A stretch of 64,000 bases of DNA from Gordonia rhizosphera NBRC 16068 (GCF_000298195.1 NZ_BAHC01000197.1:62001-126000); one strand, 5' to 3'; numbered from the stretch's first letter, positions 43,463 through 52,745 are shown. Program-made: numbers and translations. Notes: generated by a model not told the origin, from the letters alone.

Positions 43463-44449
43463 GTGACCGCAGAACGCGAGACACCGACCTTCGATGTACT
43501 GGCCATCGGCCGCAGCGGTGTCGACATCTATCCGCAGCAGATCGGCGTCGGCCTCGAGGAGGTGACCAGCTTCGGCAAGTTCCTCGGTGGCAGCGCCGCC
43601 AACGTGACCGTGGCCGCGGCCCGTCTCGGGCAGAGTAGCGCGCTGATCTCCGGCGTCGGCGACGACCCATTCGGCCGCTTCGTCCGCAACGAACTGGCCC
43701 GCCTCGGTGTCGACAACCGCTACGTCTCGGTCGACGAAGTGTACCCGACCCCGGTGACCTTCTGCGAGATCTTCCCGCCGGACGACTTCCCGCTGTATTT
43801 CTACCGTAAGCCCGCGGCGCCGGACCTGCAGATCGAGGTCGCCGACATCGACGCCGGGGCCGTGCACGACGCCCGCCTGTACTGGTCGACGGTCACCGGC
43901 TTGTCCGAAGAGCCTTCGCGCAGTGCTCATTTCGCCGCCTGGGAAGCCCGCGGCCGACAGTCGCTGACCGTGCTGGACCTCGACTACCGCCCGATGTTCT
44001 GGGAGAGCCCGGCCACCGCCACCGAGCAGGTCCGCAAGGCGCTGGGGCATGTCACCGTTGCTGTCGGCAACAAGGAGGAATGCGAGATCGCGGTCGGCGA
44101 GACCGACCCGCACAAGGCGGCCGATGCGCTGCTCGACCTCGGCGTCGAACTCGCGATCGTCAAGCAGGGACCGCGCGGCGTGCTGGGCAAGACCCGCCAC
44201 GAGACCGTCGAGGTCGCCCCGATCCCCGTCGACGTCGTCAACGGCCTCGGCGCCGGTGACAGCTTCGGCGGCACGCTGTGCAACGGCCTGCTCTCCGGCT
44301 GGCCGCTGGAGAAGATCCTGCTGCACGCCAACGCCGCGGGCGCCATCGTCGCCGGCCGCCTCGAATGCTCGACCGCCATGCCCACCGCCGATGAGGTCGC
44401 CGAACTCGCCGATTCCGCACAGAACACACAGGAGAAGATCAATGTCTGA
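43463..44449 (+). CDS. iolC: 5-dehydro-2-deoxygluconokinase
   Basis: This 328-residue PfkB-type kinase phosphorylates 2-deoxy-5-keto-gluconate in inositol breakdown. Motifs are FGKFLGGSAANVTVAAARLG near the N-terminus and NGLGAGDSFGG with the catalytic Asp (about residue 264). It is the first gene of the core iol operon, starting at GTG 43463 with AGGGAG upstream. Its stop overlaps the aldolase start by 8 bases. Confidence 0.9.
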   Translation: MTAERETPTFDVLAIGRSGVDIYPQQIGVGLEEVTSFGKFLGGSAANVTVAAARLGQSSALISGVGDDPFGRFVRNELARLGVDNRYVSVDEVYPTPVTFCEIFPPDDFPLYFYRKPAAPDLQIEVADIDAGAVHDARLYWSTVTGLSEEPSRSAHFAAWEARGRQSLTVLDLDYRPMFWESPATATEQVRKALGHVTVAVGNKEECEIAVGETDPHKAADALLDLGVELAIVKQGPRGVLGKTRHETVEVAPIPVDVVNGLGAGDSFGGTLCNGLLSGWPLEKILLHANAAGAIVAGRLECSTAMPTADEVAELADSAQNTQEKINV

Positions 44450-45374
44450 GGTCGCCACCACGACCGGGCCCGCAGGCCTGCACCGCCTCGGCTCCACCCC
44501 GACGTGCTCTGACTACGCCGAGGTGACCGCCGTGCGCGCGCAGCACCCGGCCGCGATCGCCGAGGCCTGGGCACGCCGCCGTCGCCGCAGCACCGTCACC
44601 GGCTCGGACCGGCTGATGATCGTCGCGGCCGACCACCCGGCCCGCGGCGCACTGGCCGTCGGTTCCAACCCGACCGCGATGAGCAGCCGCTCGGATCTGC
44701 TCGACCGGCTCCGCACCGCGCTGGCCAATCCCGGTGTCGACGGCGTGCTGGCCACCTCCGACATCCTGGAGGACCTGCTGCTGCTCGGCGCGCTCGAGGA
44801 CAAGGTCGTGTTCTCGTCGATGAACCGCGGCGGCCTCGCCGGCGCGAGCTTCGAGCTCGACGACCGGATGACCGCCGCTACCGCATCCTGGACCATCGAC
44901 GCAGGCCTCAACGGCGCGAAGATGCTGTGCCGCGTGGACCTGTCCGACCCGGGCACACTGAACATGATGACCGCGTGTGCGGCCGCGATCGACGAGCTCG
45001 CCGCGGGCGGCTCGATCGCGATGCTCGAACCGTTCCTGTCGTCGCGGGTCGACGGCAAGGTCCGCAACGATCTCAGCCCCGACGCCGTGATCAAGTCGAT
45101 GCACATCATCCAGGGCCTCGGGTCCACCTCGGCCTACACCTGGCTGAAGCTGCCCGTCGTCGACGAGATGGAGCGCGTCATGGATGCGACCACGATGCCG
45201 ACCCTGCTGCTGGGCGGCGACCCGCAGACCGCCCCGGACGAGACGTTCGCGAGTTGGGGACGCGCGCTGGAGATTCCGTCGGTGCGCGGGCTGATCGTGG
45301 GCCGCACCCTCCTCTACCCCTCCGACGACGATGTGGCGACCGCGGTCGACACGGCCGTGAACCTGGTGAGGTGA
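44442..45374 (+). CDS. Cgl0159-type (beta/alpha)8 aldolase-like protein of inositol catabolism
   Basis: The 310-residue protein is of the DeoC/LacD-like group found next to iolC in corynebacteria (Cgl0159 family). Core segments are RLMIVAADHPARGALAVG, NGAKMLCRVDL and LLLGGDPQTAPDETFASW. The family is thought to cleave 2-deoxy-5-keto-gluconate 6-phosphate to dihydroxyacetone phosphate and malonic semialdehyde, replacing the FBA-type IolJ. No IolJ is present in the window, which supports this. ATG 44442 has AGGAG upstream. Confidence 0.8.
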   Translation: MSEVATTTGPAGLHRLGSTPTCSDYAEVTAVRAQHPAAIAEAWARRRRRSTVTGSDRLMIVAADHPARGALAVGSNPTAMSSRSDLLDRLRTALANPGVDGVLATSDILEDLLLLGALEDKVVFSSMNRGGLAGASFELDDRMTAATASWTIDAGLNGAKMLCRVDLSDPGTLNMMTACAAAIDELAAGGSIAMLEPFLSSRVDGKVRNDLSPDAVIKSMHIIQGLGSTSAYTWLKLPVVDEMERVMDATTMPTLLLGGDPQTAPDETFASWGRALEIPSVRGLIVGRTLLYPSDDDVATAVDTAVNLVR

Positions 45375-45381
45375 TCCAACG

Positions 45382-46257
45382 ATGAACAGCAAGTACTACA
45401 TCCCCGCCAAGAGTGCATCCGCGCCGCTCACGGTGGACGTGACACCGGAGTCGGCCGGTTGGACCGAGTCCTCGTTGTGCGTCGTCGAACTCGGCGCCGG
45501 CGATTCCGTCACCCGCAAGAGCGGGGTCGACGAGATCATCGTCATCCCGCTCGCCGGGTCGGCGAGCGTGGAGGCCGAGGGTATCGCGTTCGAACTGACC
45601 GGACGCGCCAGCGTTTTCGACGGTCCGAGCGACTTTGCTTACGTCGGTCGCGACACCGAGTTCACGGTGTCCAGCGAGGCGGGTGGCCGATTCGCCCTGT
45701 GCGGTGCCCGGGCGAAGAAGAAATTGCCGTTCCGCTACGGGCCCGCCGCCGATATCCCGGTGGAGTTGCGCGGCGCCGGCAACTGCAGCCGGCAGGTGCA
45801 CAACTTCGGCACTGCGGGCGTGTTCGAGGCCGACTCGATCATTGCCTGCGAGGTCATCACACCGGGCGGCAACTGGTCGAGCTACCCCGCACACAAGCAC
45901 GACGAGAACTCCGAGGTCGAATCGCAGCTCGAGGAGATCTACTACTTCGAGATCGCCGACGGCCCAGACGGTTCGGCAGGATTCGGGTACCACCGGGTCT
46001 ACGGCACACCTGAGCGGCCCATCGAGGTTCTCGAGGAGGTCCGCAGTGGCGACGTGGTCCTGGTGCCGCACGGCTACCACGGACCGTCGATCGCAGCCCC
46101 TGGCTATCACATGTACTACCTCAATGTGATGGCCGGACCGGGCGACGAACGCGCCTGGAAGATCTGCGATGACCCGGCGCATACCTGGCTGCGCGGCAGT
46201 TGGGAGCACCAAGAGATCGATCCCCGACTCCCGCTGCACGAGAAACGATCCCGCTGA
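45382..46257 (+). CDS. iolB: 5-deoxy-glucuronate isomerase
   Basis: This 291-residue bicupin converts 5-deoxy-glucuronate to 2-deoxy-5-keto-gluconate. Family motifs are SSYPAHKHDENSEVESQLEE and YYFEIADGPDGSAGFGYHRVY, plus VLVPHGYHGPSIAAPGYHMY. The His/Glu metal ligands in HKHDEN...E and H in PHGYH are present. It follows the aldolase gene by 7 bases, with GAGGTGATCC as ribosome site. Confidence 0.93.
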   Translation: MNSKYYIPAKSASAPLTVDVTPESAGWTESSLCVVELGAGDSVTRKSGVDEIIVIPLAGSASVEAEGIAFELTGRASVFDGPSDFAYVGRDTEFTVSSEAGGRFALCGARAKKKLPFRYGPAADIPVELRGAGNCSRQVHNFGTAGVFEADSIIACEVITPGGNWSSYPAHKHDENSEVESQLEEIYYFEIADGPDGSAGFGYHRVYGTPERPIEVLEEVRSGDVVLVPHGYHGPSIAAPGYHMYYLNVMAGPGDERAWKICDDPAHTWLRGSWEHQEIDPRLPLHEKRSR

Positions 46258-46269
46258 TCCTCCTCATCC

Positions 46270-46314
46270 GCTGATCGAGTAGCCGCGAACGTAGTGAGTG
46301 GCGTATCGAGATCA
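46270..46314 (+). repeat. Dispersed intergenic repeat, copy 1
   Basis: A 45-bp element beginning GCTGATCGAGTAGCC and ending GCGTATCGAGATCA lies between iolB and iolD. Related copies occur at 49458-49591. It ends are near-complementary (GATCGAGTA / TATCGAGATC), so it can fold. This is the type of short palindromic repeat scattered between genes in Gordonia and relatives. Confidence 0.8.
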
Positions 46315-46359
46315 CACAACCACCACCCCCAACCGAACCCCGACCAGAAAGAAGCCATC

Positions 46360-48375
46360 GTGGCACCGATCAATCAGGGACGCGCCGGCGGCGTCACGGG
46401 CGTCCGCACCCCCCACGGTGAACCGACCGTCCGCCTGACCGTCTCGCAGGCGACGGTGAAGTTCCTCGCCAACCAGTACGTCGAGCGCGACGGCGAGCGG
46501 AGCAAGTTCTTCGCCGGCTGCTTCGGCATCTTCGGTCACGGCAACGTCGCCGGCCTCGGACAGGCGCTGCTGCAGAACGAGATCGACGATGTCACCGCGG
46601 GTCGCGAGCACTCGCTGAAATACGTGCTCGGCCGCAACGAGCAGGCGATGGTGCATTCGGCCGTCGGCTACGCACGGATGAAGGACCGGATGGAGGCGTG
46701 GGCCGTCACCGCGTCGGTCGGTCCGGGCTCCACCAACATGCTGACCGGCGCCGCGCTGGCGACGATCAACCGCCTGCCGGTGCTGCTGCTGCCCGCCGAC
46801 ACCTTCGCCACCCGCACCACCTCGCCGGTGCTGCAGGAACTCGAACTGCCGTCGTCGGGTGACGTCACCGTCAACGACGCGTTCAAGCCCGTGTCGCGCT
46901 ACTTCGACCGCGTCTGGCGGCCCGAGCAGCTCCCAGGCGCCCTGCTCGGTGCGATGCGCGTGCTCACTGATCCAGCCGAGACCGGCGCGGCGACCGTCGC
47001 CATCCCGCAGGACGTGCAGGCCGAGGCCTTCGACTGGCCCGAATCGCTGTTCGCCGAGCGCACCTGGCACGTGGCACGTCCGTTGCCCGAGCGCCACGTG
47101 ATCGCCGAGGCCGCCGAGATCATCGCGTCCGCAAAGCGTCCGCTGATCGTCGCCGGCGGCGGCGTGATCTACAGCGGCGCCACCGAGGCCCTCGCGAAGT
47201 TCTGCTCCCGCACCGGCATCCCGGTCGGCCAGAGCCAGGCCGGCAAGGGCTCGCTCCCCTACGATCACCCACAGTCGGTCGGTGCGATCGGCTCCACCGG
47301 CACCACCGCCGCCAACGCGCTGGCCGCCGAGGCGGACGTGGTGATCGGTATCGGTACCCGCTACAGCGATTTCACCACCGCATCCCGGACCGCCTTCACC
47401 GGCGAGAACGTGCGATTCGTGAACATCAATGTGGCATCCTTAGATTCGGTGAAACACAGCGGCTACAGCGTGGTCGCCGACGCCCGCGAATCCATCGAGG
47501 CCCTCGACGAACTCCTCGCCGGATACGAGGTCGACCCTGCCTACCGCGAGCAGGTCGGCACCCTCGCCGCCGAATGGGACGCCATCGTCGAGCAGGCCTA
47601 CTCCCCGACCTCGGTCGGCACCAACATCGCCACCGGCGATGAGGCGCTGACCCAGGGTGCGGTCATCGGGCTGGTCAACGAGACCTCCGATCCACGCGAT
47701 GTCGTCGTCTGCGCTGCCGGATCGATGCCCGGTGACCTGCACAAGCTCTGGCGCACCCGCGATTCCAAGGGCTATCACGTCGAGTACGGCTACTCCTGCA
47801 TGGGCTACGAGGTCGCCGGCGGCCTCGGTGTGAAGATGGCCTGCCCGGACCGGGACGTCTTCGTGATGGTCGGCGACGGGTCGTACCTGATGATGGCCAC
47901 CGAGCTCGTGACCGCGGTGCAGGAGAACCTCAAGGTCATCGTCGTGCTGGTGCAGAACCACGGGTTCGCCTCGATCGGTTCGCTGTCGGAGTCGCTCGGC
48001 TCGCAGCGCTTCGGCACCAACTACCGCTACCGCGGCGACAACGGGCGCCTCGAGGGCGCGACCCTGCCGGTCGACCTCGCCGCCAACGCGGCCTCGCTGG
48101 GTGCCGACGTGATCCGAGCGAACACAGCAGCCGAGTTCGCCGACGCGATCAAGGCCGCCAAGGCCGCCGAGCGCACCACGGTGATCCACGTGGAGACCGA
48201 CCCGTTGATCGGCGCGCCCGACAGCGAATCGTGGTGGGATGTACCGGTTTCGGAGATCTCCACCCTGGAGTCAACGCAGCACGCCTACGACGTCTACGCC
48301 AAGTGGAAGGCCGTCCAACGCCCGTACCTCAACCCCACCAACCCGTCCACCTCGACCAATGGAGAGAACCAATGA
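46360..48375 (+). CDS. iolD: 3D-(3,5/4)-trihydroxycyclohexane-1,2-dione hydrolase
   Basis: This 671-residue thiamine-diphosphate enzyme opens the cyclohexane ring in inositol catabolism. The N-terminal pyrimidine-binding domain has FGIFGHGNVAGLGQ and GRNEQAMVHSAVGYAR (catalytic Glu). The C-terminal pyrophosphate motif is VMVGDGSYLMM ... QN. I placed the start at GTG 46360 (AGAAAGAAG upstream). The stop overlaps iolG by ATGA. The dispersed repeat lies just upstream. Confidence 0.95.
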   Translation: MAPINQGRAGGVTGVRTPHGEPTVRLTVSQATVKFLANQYVERDGERSKFFAGCFGIFGHGNVAGLGQALLQNEIDDVTAGREHSLKYVLGRNEQAMVHSAVGYARMKDRMEAWAVTASVGPGSTNMLTGAALATINRLPVLLLPADTFATRTTSPVLQELELPSSGDVTVNDAFKPVSRYFDRVWRPEQLPGALLGAMRVLTDPAETGAATVAIPQDVQAEAFDWPESLFAERTWHVARPLPERHVIAEAAEIIASAKRPLIVAGGGVIYSGATEALAKFCSRTGIPVGQSQAGKGSLPYDHPQSVGAIGSTGTTAANALAAEADVVIGIGTRYSDFTTASRTAFTGENVRFVNINVASLDSVKHSGYSVVADARESIEALDELLAGYEVDPAYREQVGTLAAEWDAIVEQAYSPTSVGTNIATGDEALTQGAVIGLVNETSDPRDVVVCAAGSMPGDLHKLWRTRDSKGYHVEYGYSCMGYEVAGGLGVKMACPDRDVFVMVGDGSYLMMATELVTAVQENLKVIVVLVQNHGFASIGSLSESLGSQRFGTNYRYRGDNGRLEGATLPVDLAANAASLGADVIRANTAAEFADAIKAAKAAERTTVIHVETDPLIGAPDSESWWDVPVSEISTLESTQHAYDVYAKWKAVQRPYLNPTNPSTSTNGENQ

Positions 48376-49430
48376 CCGACCTGCGCATCGCCGTTCTCGG
48401 CGTCGGCATGATGGGTGCCGACCACGTCGCCCGCATCACCGAGCGCACCAAGGGCGCCTCCGTCACCGTCCTCAACGACTACTTCCCGGACAAGGCCGAG
48501 GAACTCGCGGCCACCATCCCGGGATGCCGGGTCATCAACGATCCGCTGGACGCGATCGCCGACCCCGAGGTGGACGCGGTCATCCTGGCCACCCCCGGCC
48601 CGACACACGAGAAGCAGCTGCTGGCGTGCCTGGAGGCCGGCAAGCCGGTCATGTGCGAGAAGCCGTTGACCACCGACGTGTCCACCTCGCTCGAGGTCGT
48701 CAAGCGGGAGGCCGAGTTGGGCCGCAGGCTCATCCAGGTCGGCTTCATGCGTCGCTTCGACCACGAGTACGAGCAGCTCAAGGCACTCATCGACAACGGC
48801 ACCTTCGGCCAGCCACTGCTGGCGCACTGTGTGCATCGCAACCCGGCGGTGCCGCCGGGCTTCGACAGCTCGATGATCGTCAAGGACTCGCTCGTCCACG
48901 AGGTCGACGTCACCCGGTTCCTATTCGACGAGGAGATCACCTCGGTGCAGATCATCGCTCCGGGCTCGAACCCGAATGCACCCGAGGGCCTCAAGGATCC
49001 GCAGATCGCGATCTTCACCACCGAATCCGGCCGGCACGTGGACGTCGAGTGCTTCGTCTCGACCGGCGTCGCCTACGAGGTGCGCACCGAGTTGGTCGGC
49101 GAACTCGGGTCGGCGTTCATCGGCCTCGACCAGGGCCTGGTCCGCAAGCAGCGCAACCCGGTTCAGTCCGCATCCGGCGACGGCCGCAAGGTCGCTGGTA
49201 TCCAATCCAGCGACATCACACCGTCGTTCGTCGAACGTTTCGGCGCCGCCTACGACGTCGAGATCCAGCGTTGGGTCAACGCGGTTCGTCGCGGTGACAA
49301 CGTCGACGGCCCGGGCGCTTGGGACGGCTACGCCGCCGCCGCGGTGTGCGCGGCCGGGGTCAAGGCCCTCGAGACGGGCGAGCCGCAGACCGTCGAGATG
49401 GTCTCGCGCGCTTCGATTCCGGGAGCCTGA
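48372..49430 (+). CDS. iolG: Inositol 2-dehydrogenase (Gfo/Idh/MocA)
   Basis: A 352-residue NAD-dependent dehydrogenase that would oxidise myo-inositol to 2-keto-myo-inositol. It has LRIAVLGVGMMGADHVARI, MCEKPLTTD, QVGFMRRFDHEYEQL and DSLVHEVDVTRFLF, the IolG pattern with active-site Asp/His. GGAGAG precedes the ATG at 48372, which overlaps the iolD stop. It is the best iolG candidate of the six paralogues, since it sits inside the core operon. Confidence 0.88.
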   Translation: MTDLRIAVLGVGMMGADHVARITERTKGASVTVLNDYFPDKAEELAATIPGCRVINDPLDAIADPEVDAVILATPGPTHEKQLLACLEAGKPVMCEKPLTTDVSTSLEVVKREAELGRRLIQVGFMRRFDHEYEQLKALIDNGTFGQPLLAHCVHRNPAVPPGFDSSMIVKDSLVHEVDVTRFLFDEEITSVQIIAPGSNPNAPEGLKDPQIAIFTTESGRHVDVECFVSTGVAYEVRTELVGELGSAFIGLDQGLVRKQRNPVQSASGDGRKVAGIQSSDITPSFVERFGAAYDVEIQRWVNAVRRGDNVDGPGAWDGYAAAAVCAAGVKALETGEPQTVEMVSRASIPGA

Positions 49431-49457
49431 GCCCTTTCGTCCTTACCGTCCCCAATC

Positions 49458-49591
49458 GCTGATCGAGTAGCCACCGATTACCCCGCTGATCGAGTAGCCA
49501 CGAGTGCCCCGGCGCGAGGCGGCGTATCGAGATCAACTCGCGCACGTGGTCTCGATACGTCACTCACTCCGTTCGCGACTACTCGACCAGC
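49458..49591. repeat. Cluster of dispersed repeats upstream of mmsA
   Basis: GCTGATCGAGTAGCC occurs at 49458-49472; a full copy occupies 49485-49535; an inverted copy (TGGTCTCGATACG ... ACTACTCGACCAGC) occupies 49547-49591. A further partial GGTCGAGTAG lies near 49614. The facing copies can form a large stem-loop in the 241-base iolG-mmsA gap. Confidence 0.8.
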
Positions 49592-49671
49592 AGGAACCAA
49601 CCGCCCCAGCCGCCGGTCGAGTAGTTCCGACTCGACCGTCGCACAGCAATACCCCCCACAGGAGAATCAGC

Positions 49672-51168
49672 ATGTCCACAACCACCATCAGCCACTGGGT
49701 CAACAACAAGGCCTACCCCGGCACCAGCAGCGCCACGGCGCCGGTGACCAACCCGGCGACCGGTGAGGTCACCAAGGAGGTGTCGCTGGCCAACATCGAG
49801 GACGCCCGGGCCGTCATCGACGCAGCCGCCGCGGCCTTCCCGGTCTGGCGCGACACCAGCCTGGCCAAGCGGAGCGCGATCCTGTTCAAGTTCCGCGAAC
49901 TGCTCAACGAGCGCAAGGGCGAACTCGCCGAGATCATCACCTCCGAACACGGCAAGGTCGTCTCCGACGCCCTCGGCGAGGTCTCCCGTGGCCAGGAGGT
50001 CGTCGAGTTCGCCTGCGGTATCCCGCATCTGCTCAAGGGCGGCTATACCGAGAACGCATCCACCAAGGTCGACGTGCACTCGGTGTACCAGCCGCTGGGC
50101 CCGGTCGGCATCATCTCCCCGTTCAACTTCCCGGCCATGGTGCCGATGTGGTTCTTCCCCATCGCGATTGCCGCCGGTAACACCGTGGTGCTCAAGCCGT
50201 CGGAGAAGGACCCCACCGCCTCGCTGTGGATGGCCGAACTGTGGAAGGAAGCGGGCCTGCCCGACGGCGTGTTCAACGTCCTACAGGGCGACAAGCTCGC
50301 CGTCGACGAGCTGCTGACCAACCCGGCCATCAAGGCCATCAGCTTCGTCGGGTCCACCCCGATCGCGCAGTACGTGTACGCCACCGGCACCGCCGCGGGC
50401 AAGCGCGTGCAGGCTCTGGGCGGGGCGAAGAACCACGCCATCGTGCTGCCCGACGCCGACCTCGACCTGGCCGCCGACGCCATGGTCAACGCCGGCTTCG
50501 GCTCGGCCGGTGAGCGCTGCATGGCCATCTCCGTCGCGGTCGCCGTCGGTGACGTCGCCGACGAACTGGTCGCCAAGATCGCCGACCGCGCCCGGACCAT
50601 CAAGACCGGTGACGGCACCAAGAACTGCGACATGGGACCGCTGGTCACCAAGGTCCACCGCGACAAGGTCGCGTCCTACGTCGATGCCGGTGAGGAGGAC
50701 GGTGCCACCGTGGTTCTCGACGGCCGTACGGTGGAGCCGGACGGCGGAGCCGACGGATTCTGGCTGGGGCCGACGCTGTTCGACAACGTCACCCCGGACA
50801 TGAGCATCTACACCGACGAGATCTTCGGACCCGTCCTGAGCGTGGTGCGCGCCGACTCCTACGACGAGGCGCTCGAGCTGATCAACTCCAACCCCTACGG
50901 CAACGGCACCGCGATCTTCACCAACGACGGTGGCGCGGCGCGACGTTTCCAGAACGAGGTCGAGGTCGGCATGGTCGGCATCAACGTGCCGATCCCGGTC
51001 CCCATGGCCTACTTCAGCTTCGGCGGCTGGAAGGCCTCGCTGTTCGGCGACACCCACGCCCACGGCACCGAGGGAGTGCACTTCTTCACCCGCACCAAGG
51101 CCATCACCACCCGCTGGCTCGACCCGAGCCACGGCGGCCTGAACCTGGGCTTCCCGCAGAACGCCTGA
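49672..51168 (+). CDS. mmsA: CoA-acylating methylmalonate/malonate-semialdehyde dehydrogenase
   Basis: This 498-residue enzyme (MmsA/IolA) converts malonic semialdehyde to acetyl-CoA and CO2, the last step of inositol breakdown. It has PFNFPAMVPMWFFPIAIA, and the catalytic Cys in GSAGERCMAIS (about residue 283). The usual general-base Glu is replaced (LGGAKNHAIV), as expected for CoA-acylating enzymes. AGGAG lies before ATG 49672. It follows iolG after a repeat-filled gap. Confidence 0.93.
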   Translation: MSTTTISHWVNNKAYPGTSSATAPVTNPATGEVTKEVSLANIEDARAVIDAAAAAFPVWRDTSLAKRSAILFKFRELLNERKGELAEIITSEHGKVVSDALGEVSRGQEVVEFACGIPHLLKGGYTENASTKVDVHSVYQPLGPVGIISPFNFPAMVPMWFFPIAIAAGNTVVLKPSEKDPTASLWMAELWKEAGLPDGVFNVLQGDKLAVDELLTNPAIKAISFVGSTPIAQYVYATGTAAGKRVQALGGAKNHAIVLPDADLDLAADAMVNAGFGSAGERCMAISVAVAVGDVADELVAKIADRARTIKTGDGTKNCDMGPLVTKVHRDKVASYVDAGEEDGATVVLDGRTVEPDGGADGFWLGPTLFDNVTPDMSIYTDEIFGPVLSVVRADSYDEALELINSNPYGNGTAIFTNDGGAARRFQNEVEVGMVGINVPIPVPMAYFSFGGWKASLFGDTHAHGTEGVHFFTRTKAITTRWLDPSHGGLNLGFPQNA

Positions 51169-51183
51169 GGCCCAAACACACTG

Positions 51184-51225
51184 AACTCCCACTTACACAC
51201 GCGATCTCGTGTGTAAGTGGGAGTT
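51184..51225 (+). terminator. Hairpin terminator after mmsA
   Basis: A perfect 18-bp stem (AACTCCCACTTACACACG and its complement) with a 6-base CGATCT loop begins 15 bases after the mmsA stop and is followed by TTCCCGTGTTT. Confidence 0.85.
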
Positions 51226-51236
51226 TCCCGTGTTTA

Positions 51237-51422
51237 TCACCCAGCCGCGCTCATCGAAGGAGAACCCGAAAAGAACTTGGGTTCCTCCTCGGGGACACCG
51301 CCTCCAGCTCTCCACTCAGCGCGGATTCGTTCCATCGTGCGGCGTTCGCTCCGATTGATCATGGCCATGACGGCGATCATCACCAGAAGAAAGCCAAGTA
51401 CGATCCAGCAGTTGCCGGCCAC
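51237..51422 (-). CDS. Small putative membrane protein
   Basis: A 61-residue product with one N-terminal hydrophobic segment (CWIVLGFLLVMIAVMAMI) followed by a charged helix (NRSERRTMERIRAEWR), a plausible single-span protein. The start would be GTG 51422 with only a weak ribosome site. No homologue is recognised; it could be a chance reading frame. Confidence 0.35.
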   Translation of the reverse strand: MAGNCWIVLGFLLVMIAVMAMINRSERRTMERIRAEWRAGGGVPEEEPKFFSGSPSMSAAG

Positions 51423-51462
51423 GCATCGTCAACTCGGCGTCCGACCGGATCAGGATCGGCTA

Positions 51463-51520
51463 CACACGCAAAACTCGCAGAATCACGGAAATCTTTGCGT
51501 GTTTGTGCGAGCTTTGTGTG
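51463..51520 (-). terminator. Probable terminator of the broken Gfo gene
   Basis: CACACGCAAAACTCGCA (51463-51479) and TGCGAGCTTTGTGTG (51506-51520) form an imperfect stem 14 bases past the Gfo stop on the minus strand. Confidence 0.5.
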
Positions 51521-51533
51521 TTCTCGGCGGACG

Positions 51534-52550
51534 TCACAGGCGGATCGTGGCGCCGGTCTCGTCGCTCACGCGCACGGCGTCGAGCACCTCGAGGACCGAG
51601 ATACCCTCGCGCGCCGGAACCGGCTGCGGCGCACCGTGGTCCACGGCAGCGGCGAACTGCCGATAGAACTCGCCGTAGCGCCCCTGCGCCGACGGGACGG
51701 ACTTCGCCCCTTTGTCGGTATGCAGCACGCCGAGGCGATCCGGCCGCTCATAGCCCCACGATTCGGGATCGTCGCCGGGCCGACGACCCGCCTTGATCAG
51801 ATCGGTCTGCACGTCCGTGCCGTCGCTGACCTAGGCACCCTCCGAGCCGTAGATCCGCCACTGCCGCGCCGCCACGTGGTTGATCTTGCTGGCGCTCGCC
51901 GTCGAGAACACCCCGCTGCGATGGGTCATCGACACCACGAACCCGCAGTCCGTCCGCCCCGTGGGCTGCTCGACCACATCCAGATGACCGGTGACCGTGG
52001 CGACCGGACCGAACAACGCGAGCATCTGGTCGACGAGATGGGCACCGAGATCGCGCAGCAGCCCGCCGGTCGATCCCACCTCGAGCGAACCCGGCTCATC
52101 GAGGTCGAAGCGCGATTCGCACCGCCACACGTCACCGAGCTCGGGCAGCACGCCCCGGACCACGGCCAGATCGGTGTCCCAGCGACGGTTGTGGAAGACA
52201 CTCAGTAGCCCGCCGGCACTCTCCGCGGCGTCGGCCAACTCGCGCCCACCCGCGGCATCGGGTGCGAAAGGTTTGTCGGCGACGACGTGCACGCCCCGCT
52301 TCACCGCCTCCAGGACCAACTCGCGACGCGTCTGCGGCGGTGTCGTAATCGTCACCGCGTCGACCCCGGTGTCGAGCAGGGCGCCCAGCGAATCGAACAC
52401 CGCGACACCGGGCAGGTCCTCGGCAACCTCTCGACGACGCTCCGCATTGCGGGTCACCACACCGACGAGTTCGATCTCGGGCACCGCGTCGATGTACGGG
52501 GCGTGGAGGAGTCGACCGCCCACCCCGTATCCGACCGGTCCCAGTCTCAT
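51534..52550 (-). pseudogene. Gfo/Idh/MocA dehydrogenase interrupted by an in-frame TAG
   Basis: From ATG 52550 (GAGGAG upstream) the frame encodes a typical dehydrogenase: MRLGPVGYGVGGRLLHAPYI, ADKPFAPD (DKP for EKP), GGLLRDLGAHLVDQMLALFG. After RIYGSEGA comes TAG at 51831-51833, and the same frame continues with VSDGTDVQTDLIKAG to a normal C-terminus at 51534. Together the length is ~338 residues, normal for the family. So one nonsense change breaks an otherwise intact gene; the first 239 residues could still be made. A sequencing error or read-through cannot be excluded. Confidence 0.8.
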
Positions 52551-52566
52551 CAATTTCTCCTCAATT

Positions 52567-52587
52567 TGTACTGACATATTCTTGACA
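52567..52587. promoter_or_regulatory. 21-bp dyad-like site before the broken Gfo gene
   Basis: TGTACTGACATAT then TCTTGACA matches the 43344-43364 copy at 16 of 21 positions. It lies 17 bases before ATG 52550 in the divergent gap to the MFS porter at 52746. Confidence 0.4.
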
Positions 52588-52745
52588 AATCTGCTGCTTA
52601 TGCGCGCTACCACGCCTCGAGGGGGCTCTACAATCGTGATCTACACGACTTGACAGATTGTTAGGACATTAAGACACTTACGGTTAACTCAGCGCGTGAC
52701 CACAGTCACGTCAACGGCCCGATGTAACCCAACGAAGGAGCGCCG

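Noticed and set aside
51831..51833. TAG as a recoded amino acid (pyrrolysine-like)
   Set aside because: No pyrrolysine genes or matching structure seen; the family has no such residue. Simple nonsense change is more likely.
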